Shown: positions 41,051-50,340 of the stretch, one piece after another
Position numbering within the stretch: the first letter of the stretch is position 1
Layout of the letters: every line of letters begins with the position of its first letter
Source: Deltaproteobacteria bacterium
GTDB lineage: Bacteria > Myxococcota > JACPTQ01
Direction of reading: 5' to 3'
NCBI GenBank assembly: GCA_016192705.1
Contig: JACPTQ010000040.1
Span: forward strand, 54,936-116,547
Length of the DNA stretch: 61,612 bases
Program-made: the position numbers and the translations under genes
The notes under the pieces: generated by a model
The model's input: the letters and a program-made list of their open reading frames with translations, nothing else
Database searches by the model: none
Told to the model about the DNA's origin: nothing

Positions 41051-41811
41051 CCGTGGCGATCGAGGCCGCGGGGCGCACAGACGTCGGACAAAAACGCGGG
41101 CACAATGAGGACGCGTTCGCGGTTCACGTCGAAGACGGTTTGGTCGTGGTGGCAGACGGCGTTGGCGGCGGTCGTTCGGGCGAAGTCGCATCGCGCCTCA
41201 CGGTCGAAGCGGTCGGCAATTTCTTTCGCGTGACATCGCTCGATCCCGAGGTGACGTGGCCATTCAAACTCAATCCAGCGCGAAGTTTTAACGAGAATCG
41301 ACTGGTCGTCGGTGTGCAACTCGCGAATCTTCGCGTCCGCGAAGCGGCTGCCAGAGACCCCGCGCTTGATGGAATGTCGACGACGGTCGTCGCGATCTCA
41401 TTCGCGGACAATGAAGCGAGCGTTGCGCATGCCGGCGACTCGCGCGCATACCGGTTTCGCGAGGGGTCGCTCAGCCAAATCACCGAGGACCACACGCTTC
41501 TCGCGGACTACCAAAAGTTGAAACCGCTCTCGCCGGAAGAGGTCGAGGTGTTTCCATACAAAAACGTCATCGTGCGCGCGCTCGGCATGCGGGACGAGGT
41601 CGACGTCGCCGTCGCGCAACACGAAACAAAACCAGGTGACATCTACTTGCTGTGCTCGGACGGTCTCTCCGGAATGGTCAGCGATCGCGAAATCACCGAC
41701 ACGCTGTCGACCGCGAGCGATCTCGACAAGGCGTGCGCCGAGCTCATCGATCGCGCCAACGCCCACGGCGGCGTCGACAACATCACCGCCGTCCTCGTTC
41801 GGGTTCGATAA
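41047..41811 (+). CDS. PP2C-family Ser/Thr phosphatase, second of a tandem pair
   Basis: This 254-residue paralogue has the same motif order: GHNEDAF, VADGVGGGRSGEVASRL, DGMSTTVV, AHAGDSRAY, LCSDGLSGMV and GGVDNITAVLVR. The start GTGA overlaps the first copy's stop. Both share the unusual internal block EVTWPFKLxxxR, which suggests a local duplication. Differences near the active site (GVGG for GMGG, AHAG for AHVG) may shift substrate choice. A repeat element lies just after its stop. Confidence 0.92.
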   Translation: MTVAIEAAGRTDVGQKRGHNEDAFAVHVEDGLVVVADGVGGGRSGEVASRLTVEAVGNFFRVTSLDPEVTWPFKLNPARSFNENRLVVGVQLANLRVREAAARDPALDGMSTTVVAISFADNEASVAHAGDSRAYRFREGSLSQITEDHTLLADYQKLKPLSPEEVEVFPYKNVIVRALGMRDEVDVAVAQHETKPGDIYLLCSDGLSGMVSDREITDTLSTASDLDKACAELIDRANAHGGVDNITAVLVRVR

Positions 41812-41815
41812 GGTC

Positions 41816-41898
41816 GGGTTCGCCCTCCGTTCCGTCGGGCTCCCCATTTTGCTCGCGCCAACAAGCCACCGGCTTGTTGCCAGATTGCTCGCAAAATT
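41816..41898. repeat. Double-hairpin repeat, copy K, between convergent genes
   Basis: It has GGGTTCGCCCTCCG, CTCCCCATTTTGC, the CAACAAGCC/GGCTTGTTG core and the right arm GCAAAAT. It fills the space between the PP2C stop (41811) and the stop codon of the opposing hydrolase gene (41897-41899). This is the only copy seen outside the tRNA cluster. T-rich and A-rich outer arms fit a bidirectional terminator. Confidence 0.8.
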
Positions 41899-43921
41899 AT
41901 TCGATGGTCGCGACGCCGTCGGCCGCGAGCGTCTCAAAGAAGCGCTTCCAGATCGCGATGGCACCCGAGTCGTTGAGCGCGACCCAATGGTTGCCGTCGG
42001 GATACTGAATGAGAGCCGCGGTTGCCGCGCCTTTGACGTTGCCACGCACCGGCTTCGCGATCTCTCGCCGTCCCTTGAGCAGAAGCCCCTCGATCGGCTT
42101 TGACACCGGAATCACAGGCGTGACGCCAATCGAAATCGCAAGCGCCTCGACCGACGCCGGCGACGCGTAATCATCCTTCAGCCCTTCCGTCATGAGAATG
42201 TTCTTCGACACCCCCGACGGCGGCGACTCGACGATTCGCGGCGCGTAGTTCATCGCATCGGACCGCTCAAAATAGGTCTGGACCAAATTGATGAGAATGT
42301 TGAATTCGTCAAACGACTCGGTCGCTGGAATTCCAAGCCCGAGCGTGATGAGCGACTTCACATCGACGGGCTCGCGCTTCGTGAGCGCGCCGACTGCAAT
42401 CGCTGCACCCGCGCCTGAGAGCACGGCGCCCTTGATCGACGGCTCGAGCGCGAGGAAAAGCGGTCCTGTAAAACCACCCTGCGAGTGGCCCATGAAGAAC
42501 AGCTTGTCCGGGTTAAACGATATTCTTACGCCCACGTTTGAAATCGGCGCGTCGATCTTGAGGGCTCGAACCATCCTAACGCGCTGAAACTCATCGATCG
42601 CCGACTGCCGCACGTTGTTGAGCCCCGCAATCGGGTTCAGGTAATTGAAGAACGCCAGCTCGATCGCACTGTCCAGCTCGCGGCCCGTCGGCATCGTCTG
42701 CCCTTGCGGCACGCTGTACCGCGAACCGTGGAGCGGCTGCGGAATTCCAATCGCCGCGATTCCCACGCCCGCAAGCCGTGCCGCAATCCCTTCGCTGCGG
42801 AACGTCCGCTCACTGCCGCCCGTTCCGTGTGCGTAAAGCACGATCGGAAACCCGCCCGGCGGCGGCACGGTGCGCGGCACCGACAACTCAAACGGAATCC
42901 CTTCGACCTTTTGACGAATCGGCTCGCCGGCTTCGTTGAAAAGGATGGCGCCACCCGTCGAATACGGCTTATCGCCCGTCTGATAGTTCGGCGTCGTGTA
43001 GACACCCTTATAGAGGTGGTACGGCGGCTCAGTCGAATTCGGCAACCGATACTCGCCCTTGAACTCAAGCCCACTCACAACCGGCGCGTTTTCCTTTTCC
43101 ATCACGTACTGATAAATCCGCTCCATCTCGCCGAGCGCGTCTTGTGTGCGATAGAGCGCAATCGCAGCGACCGAATCGCGCGACACGCCAATCCCCTCTA
43201 GGAAATCAAAAACCGGCGCGTAGGTGCCACGGTGCGCCTCGAGCGATTCGTCACCGACGGGCGACGGGGACTTCAACAACTGAAATTCAGGCGAGGGCCC
43301 GATGTTCACACCCGATGCGTCGAGAACGTTTCGCGTCACAACGCCGGCGTAGAGCGTGCTCGGACGAAGCGGAAAGCCATACACCGGGAGCGCCGTCAGC
43401 GTGTTCGCCGGGAGGAACGTCGTTTTCTCGGCGGAGAACTTGAGGCGCAGCGGGAATCGGCGGCCGCGCGCGGGCGACGCCGGATCGACGTCGACCAAGA
43501 AAACCGACGCGTCGTCGGCCATTGATGCGGCGGCACCTTGCGGAAGAGATGCTGGATCGATCGCCCCGCTCAAACGAAAGAAAACGCCCGCATTCGTGCC
43601 AAAACCCTTCGTGTTCTCCGCAATGATCGACAAGTAGTTTGTAACGAGCGCGTTGTTTGAGTCGTTCGGAAACTTCGAAAGGTCGAGCGTACCGTCCGCC
43701 TTCTGCCTAAAATGCGACGGGAACGGCACCGACAAAAACTCACTAAACCCATCGCCACGCGGCACTTCAAACTGCACGAGCGTTTGCGCTTGCGGGTACA
43801 CCGATCCCCCATTGTCAGGGGCCTTTGAGCCACAGGCGCCCACCACTGAGGTCGAAAGACCCATCGCAAGAATCCCCATGCGATGCGTCAAGACGCCGGA
43901 CTTGAAGCGTTTCACCTGCAT
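41897..43921 (-). CDS. Large lipoprotein alpha/beta hydrolase
   Basis: The ATG at 43921 follows GGAGGAAGA and starts a lipoprotein signal (VVGAC, Cys30); 674 residues. The N-terminal ~250 residues are a non-catalytic region with SbsA/Ig-like features (VPFPSHFRQKADGTLDLSKFP, FRLSGAIDPASLP). The C-terminal half is an alpha/beta hydrolase with YAHGTGGS at the oxyanion hole, GHSQGG as nucleophile elbow, an acid in EGLKDDYASP and His in PDGNHWV. Similar large surface hydrolases occur in myxobacteria, as far as I recall. Substrate is unknown. Confidence 0.87.
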   Translation of the reverse strand: MQVKRFKSGVLTHRMGILAMGLSTSVVGACGSKAPDNGGSVYPQAQTLVQFEVPRGDGFSEFLSVPFPSHFRQKADGTLDLSKFPNDSNNALVTNYLSIIAENTKGFGTNAGVFFRLSGAIDPASLPQGAAASMADDASVFLVDVDPASPARGRRFPLRLKFSAEKTTFLPANTLTALPVYGFPLRPSTLYAGVVTRNVLDASGVNIGPSPEFQLLKSPSPVGDESLEAHRGTYAPVFDFLEGIGVSRDSVAAIALYRTQDALGEMERIYQYVMEKENAPVVSGLEFKGEYRLPNSTEPPYHLYKGVYTTPNYQTGDKPYSTGGAILFNEAGEPIRQKVEGIPFELSVPRTVPPPGGFPIVLYAHGTGGSERTFRSEGIAARLAGVGIAAIGIPQPLHGSRYSVPQGQTMPTGRELDSAIELAFFNYLNPIAGLNNVRQSAIDEFQRVRMVRALKIDAPISNVGVRISFNPDKLFFMGHSQGGFTGPLFLALEPSIKGAVLSGAGAAIAVGALTKREPVDVKSLITLGLGIPATESFDEFNILINLVQTYFERSDAMNYAPRIVESPPSGVSKNILMTEGLKDDYASPASVEALAISIGVTPVIPVSKPIEGLLLKGRREIAKPVRGNVKGAATAALIQYPDGNHWVALNDSGAIAIWKRFFETLAADGVATIE

Positions 43922-44120
43922 TCTTCCTCCGCGTTCCCCCAACTGGGCCCACCAACACACACAGAGTATACACATCTCGTACCTAAGGGGGAACCGCTCT
44001 GGAAAACGACGGCACCGCGTTGAACTGTTGTAATAAAAAGCGGGTGACCACTTTCGCAACCACCCGCCTTCGCTTTCAAGGTAGGCCCGCCGATGAAGCG
44101 AGCCCATGGGTTAGGGAGAC

Positions 44121-46075
<1,955 letters not shown>

Positions 46076-46166
46076 GTTTCCACCTCCTGAAAACCACGCT
46101 GAAACCAGCGCGGCAACCTCTACCTGAGCCTTGAAACGCCCCCTGGCGCCTCAACTGGGCGTCGGG

Positions 46167-46195
46167 AAGATAGGTTCGCCGAACGAATCTGTCAA
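46167..46195 (-). promoter_or_regulatory. groES-groEL promoter
   Basis: On the minus strand TTGACA (46190-46195), a 17-base spacer and TATCTT (46167-46172) form a strong sigma-70-type promoter about 90 bases before groES. CIRCE lies eight bases beyond the -35 box. Confidence 0.85.
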
Positions 46196-46202
46196 GGGCG
46201 AT

Positions 46203-46229
46203 TTAGCACTCAGGATGGGAGAGTGCTAA
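46203..46229. promoter_or_regulatory. CIRCE operator (HrcA binding site)
   Basis: TTAGCACTC, nine bases, GAGTGCTAA: an exact match to the CIRCE consensus. HrcA bound here would repress groES-groEL until heat shock. It sits just upstream of the -35 box, whereas CIRCE in many bacteria lies downstream of the transcription start. Confidence 0.95.
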
Positions 46230-46257
46230 TAAGAAGAGTCGACCGCTGACAGTCAAC

Positions 46258-46333
46258 AGTTGACAGTTAGGAGGAAAGAAAAACGAGCTAACAGCGAATC
46301 CCCCTTCTTCCTGTGAACTGTTAACTGTCAACT
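46258..46333. repeat. Inverted repeat between the CIRCE element and the next gene
   Basis: AGTTGACAGTTA (46258-46269) is perfectly complementary to TAACTGTCAACT (46322-46333), 52 bases apart. Around the left arm TGACAGT/TCAACAGT sequences repeat. It follows the stop codon of the minus-strand gene at 46339 and may serve as its terminator. Confidence 0.5.
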
Positions 46334-46338
46334 TCCTC

Positions 46339-46842
46339 TTACTTACACCCCGGCATCCCGATGACCTTGCCGGTCGCCGTCGTCGAGAGCTTATCCAGCG
46401 CCTGCTGCAGCGTCTTCAAGCCCTCGGGCATCTTGTCCTTTCCGCTCGCGGGGTTGTACGACACGGTTTTCTTGCAGCCGACCATGTTGATCTTAATCTC
46501 AACGGTCCCCGCATCCATGATGATGACGCCCCTGCCCGCACCAAAGACCGTCCCGTCGGCAACGCTACAGATGCCGCTCGACTTGATGCCGCCTTTTAGT
46601 GACTTAACGTCCGCGTCGCCAAAACGCCACCGGTGCTCGACCGAAATCTTCCCAGGTTTCGATGAGTTATGCCACGTTGTCGTGTGAACGCCCGTCCCGG
46701 CCGCGAACATCTCGAGCATCGCCGATTTGACCGGCGAATAGCCACCGCTCCACTTGAGCGTCGCGAATGGAAGCGTGTGGGACGCGAACGCGTTCAGCGC
46801 CGGCGTCATCAAAATCGTAACCGCCAAAACGATCTTGTCCAT
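46339..46842 (-). CDS. Secreted protein of unknown function
   Basis: The ATG at 46842 follows GGAGG and encodes 167 residues with a clear Sec signal peptide (hydrophobic to about residue 18, cleavage near AFA). The mature part begins HTLPFATLKWSGGYSPVKSAM. Three cysteines are present (GICSVADG, VGCKKT and the last-but-one residue). I do not recognise a family. It lies between the groESL control region and an HTH gene, both with short gaps. Confidence 0.78.
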   Translation of the reverse strand: MDKIVLAVTILMTPALNAFASHTLPFATLKWSGGYSPVKSAMLEMFAAGTGVHTTTWHNSSKPGKISVEHRWRFGDADVKSLKGGIKSSGICSVADGTVFGAGRGVIIMDAGTVEIKINMVGCKKTVSYNPASGKDKMPEGLKTLQQALDKLSTTATGKVIGMPGCK

Positions 46843-46896
46843 CGTTCCTCCTTTACTCGGTTGACGATTGTTAGACGCGCGGTGAGCTCATTTTAT

Positions 46897-47247
46897 TCAA
46901 TGATCGAGCGGGTCCTTATATCGCGCGGCAGCCCGGATGAGTTCCGCCTGCAGCTCAGGGTTCGCAAGCGCCTTTCGCAGCGCCGCGATGAACGCCGCAT
47001 CCGTCCCCGTACTCCTACTCGTACTCGTTGTCGTGCCCGTGCTCGTATTCGTGCCCGCTCCCGCTACCGCAACCGATTCCGCAACCGACTTTAACGCTCC
47101 CAACATCTTCACATGCTTTAATGTCGGGAACAGCGTCCCCGCTTCCCACCCCTGCACCACCGCCACCTCAACCTTGAGCCGCGCGGCAAAATCTTTTTGT
47201 GTGCACTTGACCGCCTTCCGAAGCGCCACGACCTCAGCGGCGGTCAT
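46897..47247 (-). CDS. XRE-type helix-turn-helix protein with repeat-encoded linker
   Basis: A 116-residue DNA-binding protein. Residues ~3-55 form an HTH of the XRE/antitoxin type (VVALRKAVKCTQKDFAARLKVEVAVVQGWEAGTLFPT). A Thr/Ser/Gly linker follows (residues ~65-85), encoded by a degenerate hexanucleotide array, then a helical tail (FIAALRKALANPELQAELIRAAARYK). It may be an autonomous regulator or an antitoxin-like protein; no toxin gene adjoins it. The linker length probably varies between strains. Confidence 0.8.
   Translation of the reverse strand: MTAAEVVALRKAVKCTQKDFAARLKVEVAVVQGWEAGTLFPTLKHVKMLGALKSVAESVAVAGAGTNTSTGTTTSTSRSTGTDAAFIAALRKALANPELQAELIRAAARYKDPLDH
47001..47074. repeat. 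Degenerate hexanucleotide array inside the HTH gene
   Basis: Successive six-base units of the form CGTNNN or CGCNNN (CGTACT, CGTTGT, CGTGCC, CGTGCT, CGTATT, CGCTCC and others) encode the Thr/Ser/Gly linker. Because the period is a multiple of three, changes in copy number would keep the frame. Confidence 0.7.
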
Positions 47248-47274
47248 TCCAGCGCCTCAACCCTGGACCGCGAG

Positions 47275-47372
47275 AAGGGTTCGGATGCAAGGCGCCAAGG
47301 AGCGAGTGGCCGAGTCGTATTCCGTATACGTCGAGGCCGCGAGCGACGAAGGCAACGCCGCAGACGAGCCCT
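47275..47372. repeat. Long imperfect hairpin repeat
   Basis: From AAGGG to CCCTT the 98 bases fold back on themselves around GTATTCCGTATAC. Pairing blocks include GGCC/GGCC and GTCGTAT/ATACGTC. On the minus strand it follows the ATP-grasp-like gene and precedes the HTH gene. Similar elements (with GGCGCC, GAGCGA, GACGAAGGCAACG and CAGACG) occur between genes in other proteobacteria, as I remember; I could not check. Confidence 0.6.
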
Positions 47373-47389
47373 TATCGTGGGATCAGGGT

Positions 47390-48808
47390 TCATTCGCGCC
47401 AAAGCACAGCCGCGATACCGCCGCCCGCCGCGATGTTCACAATCTTCTTCGTCGAGGCCCGCGACAAAACGCCAAACCCCGACCCGACCTGGATGAACCC
47501 ACAATCGACAAAATGTTCCTTCGGCCGCAGCTTCCCAGAAGCGTCAAGCTCCGGGAAAAACTCGCGGCTGACTTCGCCATAAACCTGCACGACGCACGAC
47601 CCCGGCTCGGCGATCGCCTCGCCCAGCGCCTTGTCCCACTCGGCCTTCGTCGCATCGCGGCCAATGACGACGCCCTCCCCGCCGTACGATCGATTCGGCT
47701 TCAGTACCAAGTCACTCGCGTTCTTCTTGGCGAAATCGACGAGGTCGATCTTTTTCCCTTCGGGATTCACCGTCTTCGTCGGCCGCAAAAGCCGCGTCCA
47801 AAGCATGTGCTTCTTAAAAACTTCGCGCTCAGCCGACGTAAAGATCGCTTGGAAGCGCGCATCCGTAAAAACTTCCCAAAGGCTCTTGTGGTCGAGCTCC
47901 CCGGCGAGTGACGAAATAATCCGCCCCTCGCGAAACCCTTTTTCGAGCGCCTTCAAGTCGGCGCCCTTGCGCTTCATCGCGACGAGGTCGCAAAACTCCG
48001 TGTCTCTATAGATGACATCGAGCGTCCCGCCGCGATACGAAACCTTGCCGTCCTTGACCGAAATCGACCGCGGATCGACGTGCACGACGCGCACACCCTC
48101 GGCGCGAAAACGCTCGGTCATTTGAGCGAGCTCGCGCGTCCCGCCTTTGTCGCGCTTGTCCTCGAGGAAACCGATCGTCGGCGCGCCCTTGACGCCAAGC
48201 CCGAGCGCGTGCGCTTGAAGCGTCCGAACAAGTTGCTGGCGCAAGTCGGGCGGCGGCCGCAATCGAATGCCACCGCGAAATTTCTGTAGGCACGGCAGCA
48301 CAACCTCAGACACGATTCCCTCGACGGTCGGAACATAATCGAGGCCACCGATGCCAACGCCGTTCAGCTCGAAAAACTTGAGCGTCTCACGCCAATCCGA
48401 GCGCGACAACGCGGCGTTGGAGTCGAGCCGCCCGACGATGAGCCCGCCAAACGGCGCGCCGTGCCGCGCGATCGACCGTGCCCACGACGCCTCGTCATCC
48501 GTAAGCGGAAGCACTTCTTGCAGCGCCTCGTCTTTCACATACCGCGTCGCGACCTTCGCCATCGCCGCCATCGTGACGCGCGTCACGCGCCGCGCGTAAG
48601 CGAGCTGCTCGGCCGTGAGGGGCCGCGGCCGCAGCTTCACGTCGATGATCCGCTCTTTACCGCCCGCGTCGACGTAAACGAGCCCGCGTTCCTTCGCGAG
48701 CCGGCGCACCTCGGCCGCGAGGTTCCTTGCCAACGCCGTTGGGATTTTGTCAAAAACGCTGTTCAAGCCATCGAGGGCGGGCTTTTCTACGGTCGCCAGT
48801 CTCGTCAC
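47390..48808 (-). CDS. ATP-grasp-like protein of unknown function
   Basis: A 472-residue protein starting with GTG. The C-terminal third carries an ATP-grasp-like signature, VLKPNRSYGGEGVVIG, followed by acidic and His-containing motifs (VQVYGEVSREFFPEL, HFVDCGFIQVG), and ends IVNIAAGGGIAAVLW. The middle has RLDSNAALSRSDW and a mixed alpha/beta region (VRVVHVDPRSISVKDG). The overall layout resembles circularly permuted ATP-grasp ligases. Substrate is unknown. It is divergent from the radical SAM gene, which may suggest a peptide-modification pair. Confidence 0.65.
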   Translation of the reverse strand: MTRLATVEKPALDGLNSVFDKIPTALARNLAAEVRRLAKERGLVYVDAGGKERIIDVKLRPRPLTAEQLAYARRVTRVTMAAMAKVATRYVKDEALQEVLPLTDDEASWARSIARHGAPFGGLIVGRLDSNAALSRSDWRETLKFFELNGVGIGGLDYVPTVEGIVSEVVLPCLQKFRGGIRLRPPPDLRQQLVRTLQAHALGLGVKGAPTIGFLEDKRDKGGTRELAQMTERFRAEGVRVVHVDPRSISVKDGKVSYRGGTLDVIYRDTEFCDLVAMKRKGADLKALEKGFREGRIISSLAGELDHKSLWEVFTDARFQAIFTSAEREVFKKHMLWTRLLRPTKTVNPEGKKIDLVDFAKKNASDLVLKPNRSYGGEGVVIGRDATKAEWDKALGEAIAEPGSCVVQVYGEVSREFFPELDASGKLRPKEHFVDCGFIQVGSGFGVLSRASTKKIVNIAAGGGIAAVLWRE

Positions 48809-49260
48809 CTTCGCGTCTTCCTGCCCACGTCAACAATCAACCGGGCGAAATCTGCGCGAATTGTAGTTCTATTCCCGCCACGATTGCAAAGGATTGTGGA
48901 ATTCGTTCCGCGACGGGCTGCTATCCTACGGATCGGCGGGGCATTGGCTCGCTCCGACTCGCAAACGTCCTCGGGTCTGCACAAACATCATGGTGAATGG
49001 ACGTCATGAGGTCATGCGAGCATCCGATGTCTTCCGACGCCATGACACCCCAGACCCTGCGGATGCGAGCCTGCGCTCGCCTATGCCCCACCGATTCACC
49101 GAGACTCCGCACCGTCTCACCGAGACTCCGCACCGTCGCAGAACGCCACGATCCGGCTTGGGGGCGACACGACCTCTCGTCGATACGAACAGCGCTTGGC
49201 TCCCTCCGACCCGAAATCACGATCGACATTTCTAGGCCAGATCTGGTAAAGGTGGGTGTC
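48809..49260. other. Intergenic region between divergent genes
   Basis: This 452-base gap separates the ATP-grasp-like gene and the radical SAM gene. An in-frame extension of the radical SAM ORF enters it but has no protein-like conservation that I can see. It holds the tandem repeat at 49096-49137. No convincing promoter pair could be picked by eye. Confidence 0.5.
49096..49137. repeat. Two-copy 21-base tandem repeat
   Basis: The unit TCACCGAGACTCCGCACCGTC occurs twice with no spacer, identical in all 21 positions. It lies in the leader of the radical SAM gene. Confidence 0.85.
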
Positions 49261-50283
49261 ATGTTCGGGACTTCGACCGTCTTGAAACGCACGCACATGC
49301 CGCCGCCGCGCGAGTGGAAAGGGCCGACGCTGTACGACTTGATCAAGGTCGGTTTTTTCGCGTTCGGATTTCCAAAAAACGGATTCGTGTCGGTCGATAC
49401 GACGAACCGGTGCAACTTGCGGTGCCGACACTGCTATTTCTTTGAGCAAGATTACGAGGAAAAACCGGAGCTGACGCTCGACGAGTGGTTCGCGAAGTTC
49501 GAGGCGCTGAAGAAGGCCGAGCCGTGGCGATTCCCATTTTTTCAGTGCACGTGGGTCGGCGGCGAGCCGCTCTTGCGTAAGGAACTCATCGAGCGCGGAC
49601 GAAGCTTTTTTATGTACAACACCGTCGTCACGAACGGTACGATGCCGCTCCCCAACTGGCCCGACGTCAATTGGTATGTGTCGATCGATGGCCTCGAAGA
49701 GCACCACGAGTACATCCGCAAGGCGAAGGGCATCTACAAGAAGATTAAGCGCAACATCATGAACATGACGGCCGACCGCGGCGTGACGATCGCGTGCTGC
49801 TTGACGAAGCAAAACTGCGGCGACATCGAAGAACTTGTGATCGAGTGGAGCCAAGTGCCGGGCGTCAAGCACATGGTTTTCGATTTCTACACGCCGATCG
49901 AATCGATCGACGACGACCTTTGGCCCGGCTGGGAAATGCGCGACCGCACGATCGACGTCTTGCTCGAAATGAAGAGGCTGTACGGCGATTTTCTCGTGAC
50001 GCCCGCGCGCACGTTTCGGATGATGAAGTCGGAAAATGCGGCGCAGGTGACCGAGAACTGCCTCTTCGAGAAAAAGGCGACGTCGTTCGCGCCGAACGGC
50101 GAGGCGAAACCAAAGTGCATGCTGGGCGAAAAAGCCGACTGCACGCGCTGCGGGTGTGTGGTGCCGTACTACATGGCGTCGCTCACGAACCGCTCGTTTA
50201 TTCTGGGCGATCATCTCGCGAGCGTGCGGAATTTCTTCGCGAACGTCGGCACGCGCTCGACATCGCTCACACACGCGATTTGA
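49261..50283 (+). CDS. Radical SAM protein with C-terminal cysteine cluster
   Basis: The ATG at 49261 follows AAAGGTGGG, giving 340 residues. The radical SAM cluster motif CNLRCRHC is at residues 51-58 and the SAM-binding GGEP at about 103. The C-terminal part holds further cysteines (CMLGEKADCTRCGCVV), which could ligate an auxiliary cluster as in SPASM/twitch or HpnH-type enzymes. A conserved EWKGPTLYDLIKVGFFAFGF lead segment precedes the core. Reaction unknown; peptide or lipid modification are candidates. Confidence 0.85.
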   Translation: MFGTSTVLKRTHMPPPREWKGPTLYDLIKVGFFAFGFPKNGFVSVDTTNRCNLRCRHCYFFEQDYEEKPELTLDEWFAKFEALKKAEPWRFPFFQCTWVGGEPLLRKELIERGRSFFMYNTVVTNGTMPLPNWPDVNWYVSIDGLEEHHEYIRKAKGIYKKIKRNIMNMTADRGVTIACCLTKQNCGDIEELVIEWSQVPGVKHMVFDFYTPIESIDDDLWPGWEMRDRTIDVLLEMKRLYGDFLVTPARTFRMMKSENAAQVTENCLFEKKATSFAPNGEAKPKCMLGEKADCTRCGCVVPYYMASLTNRSFILGDHLASVRNFFANVGTRSTSLTHAI

Positions 50284-50340
50284 TTTGACCGACTTCATCG
50301 GCCAGAATTGTCCATAAGCCCATTCACGAAGGGGACGCCG

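Noticed and set aside
48997-49260. N-terminal extension of the radical SAM reading frame
   Set aside because: The extension runs through a 21-base tandem repeat and lacks a good start signal; ATG 49261 has a ribosome-binding site and begins just before the family-like core.
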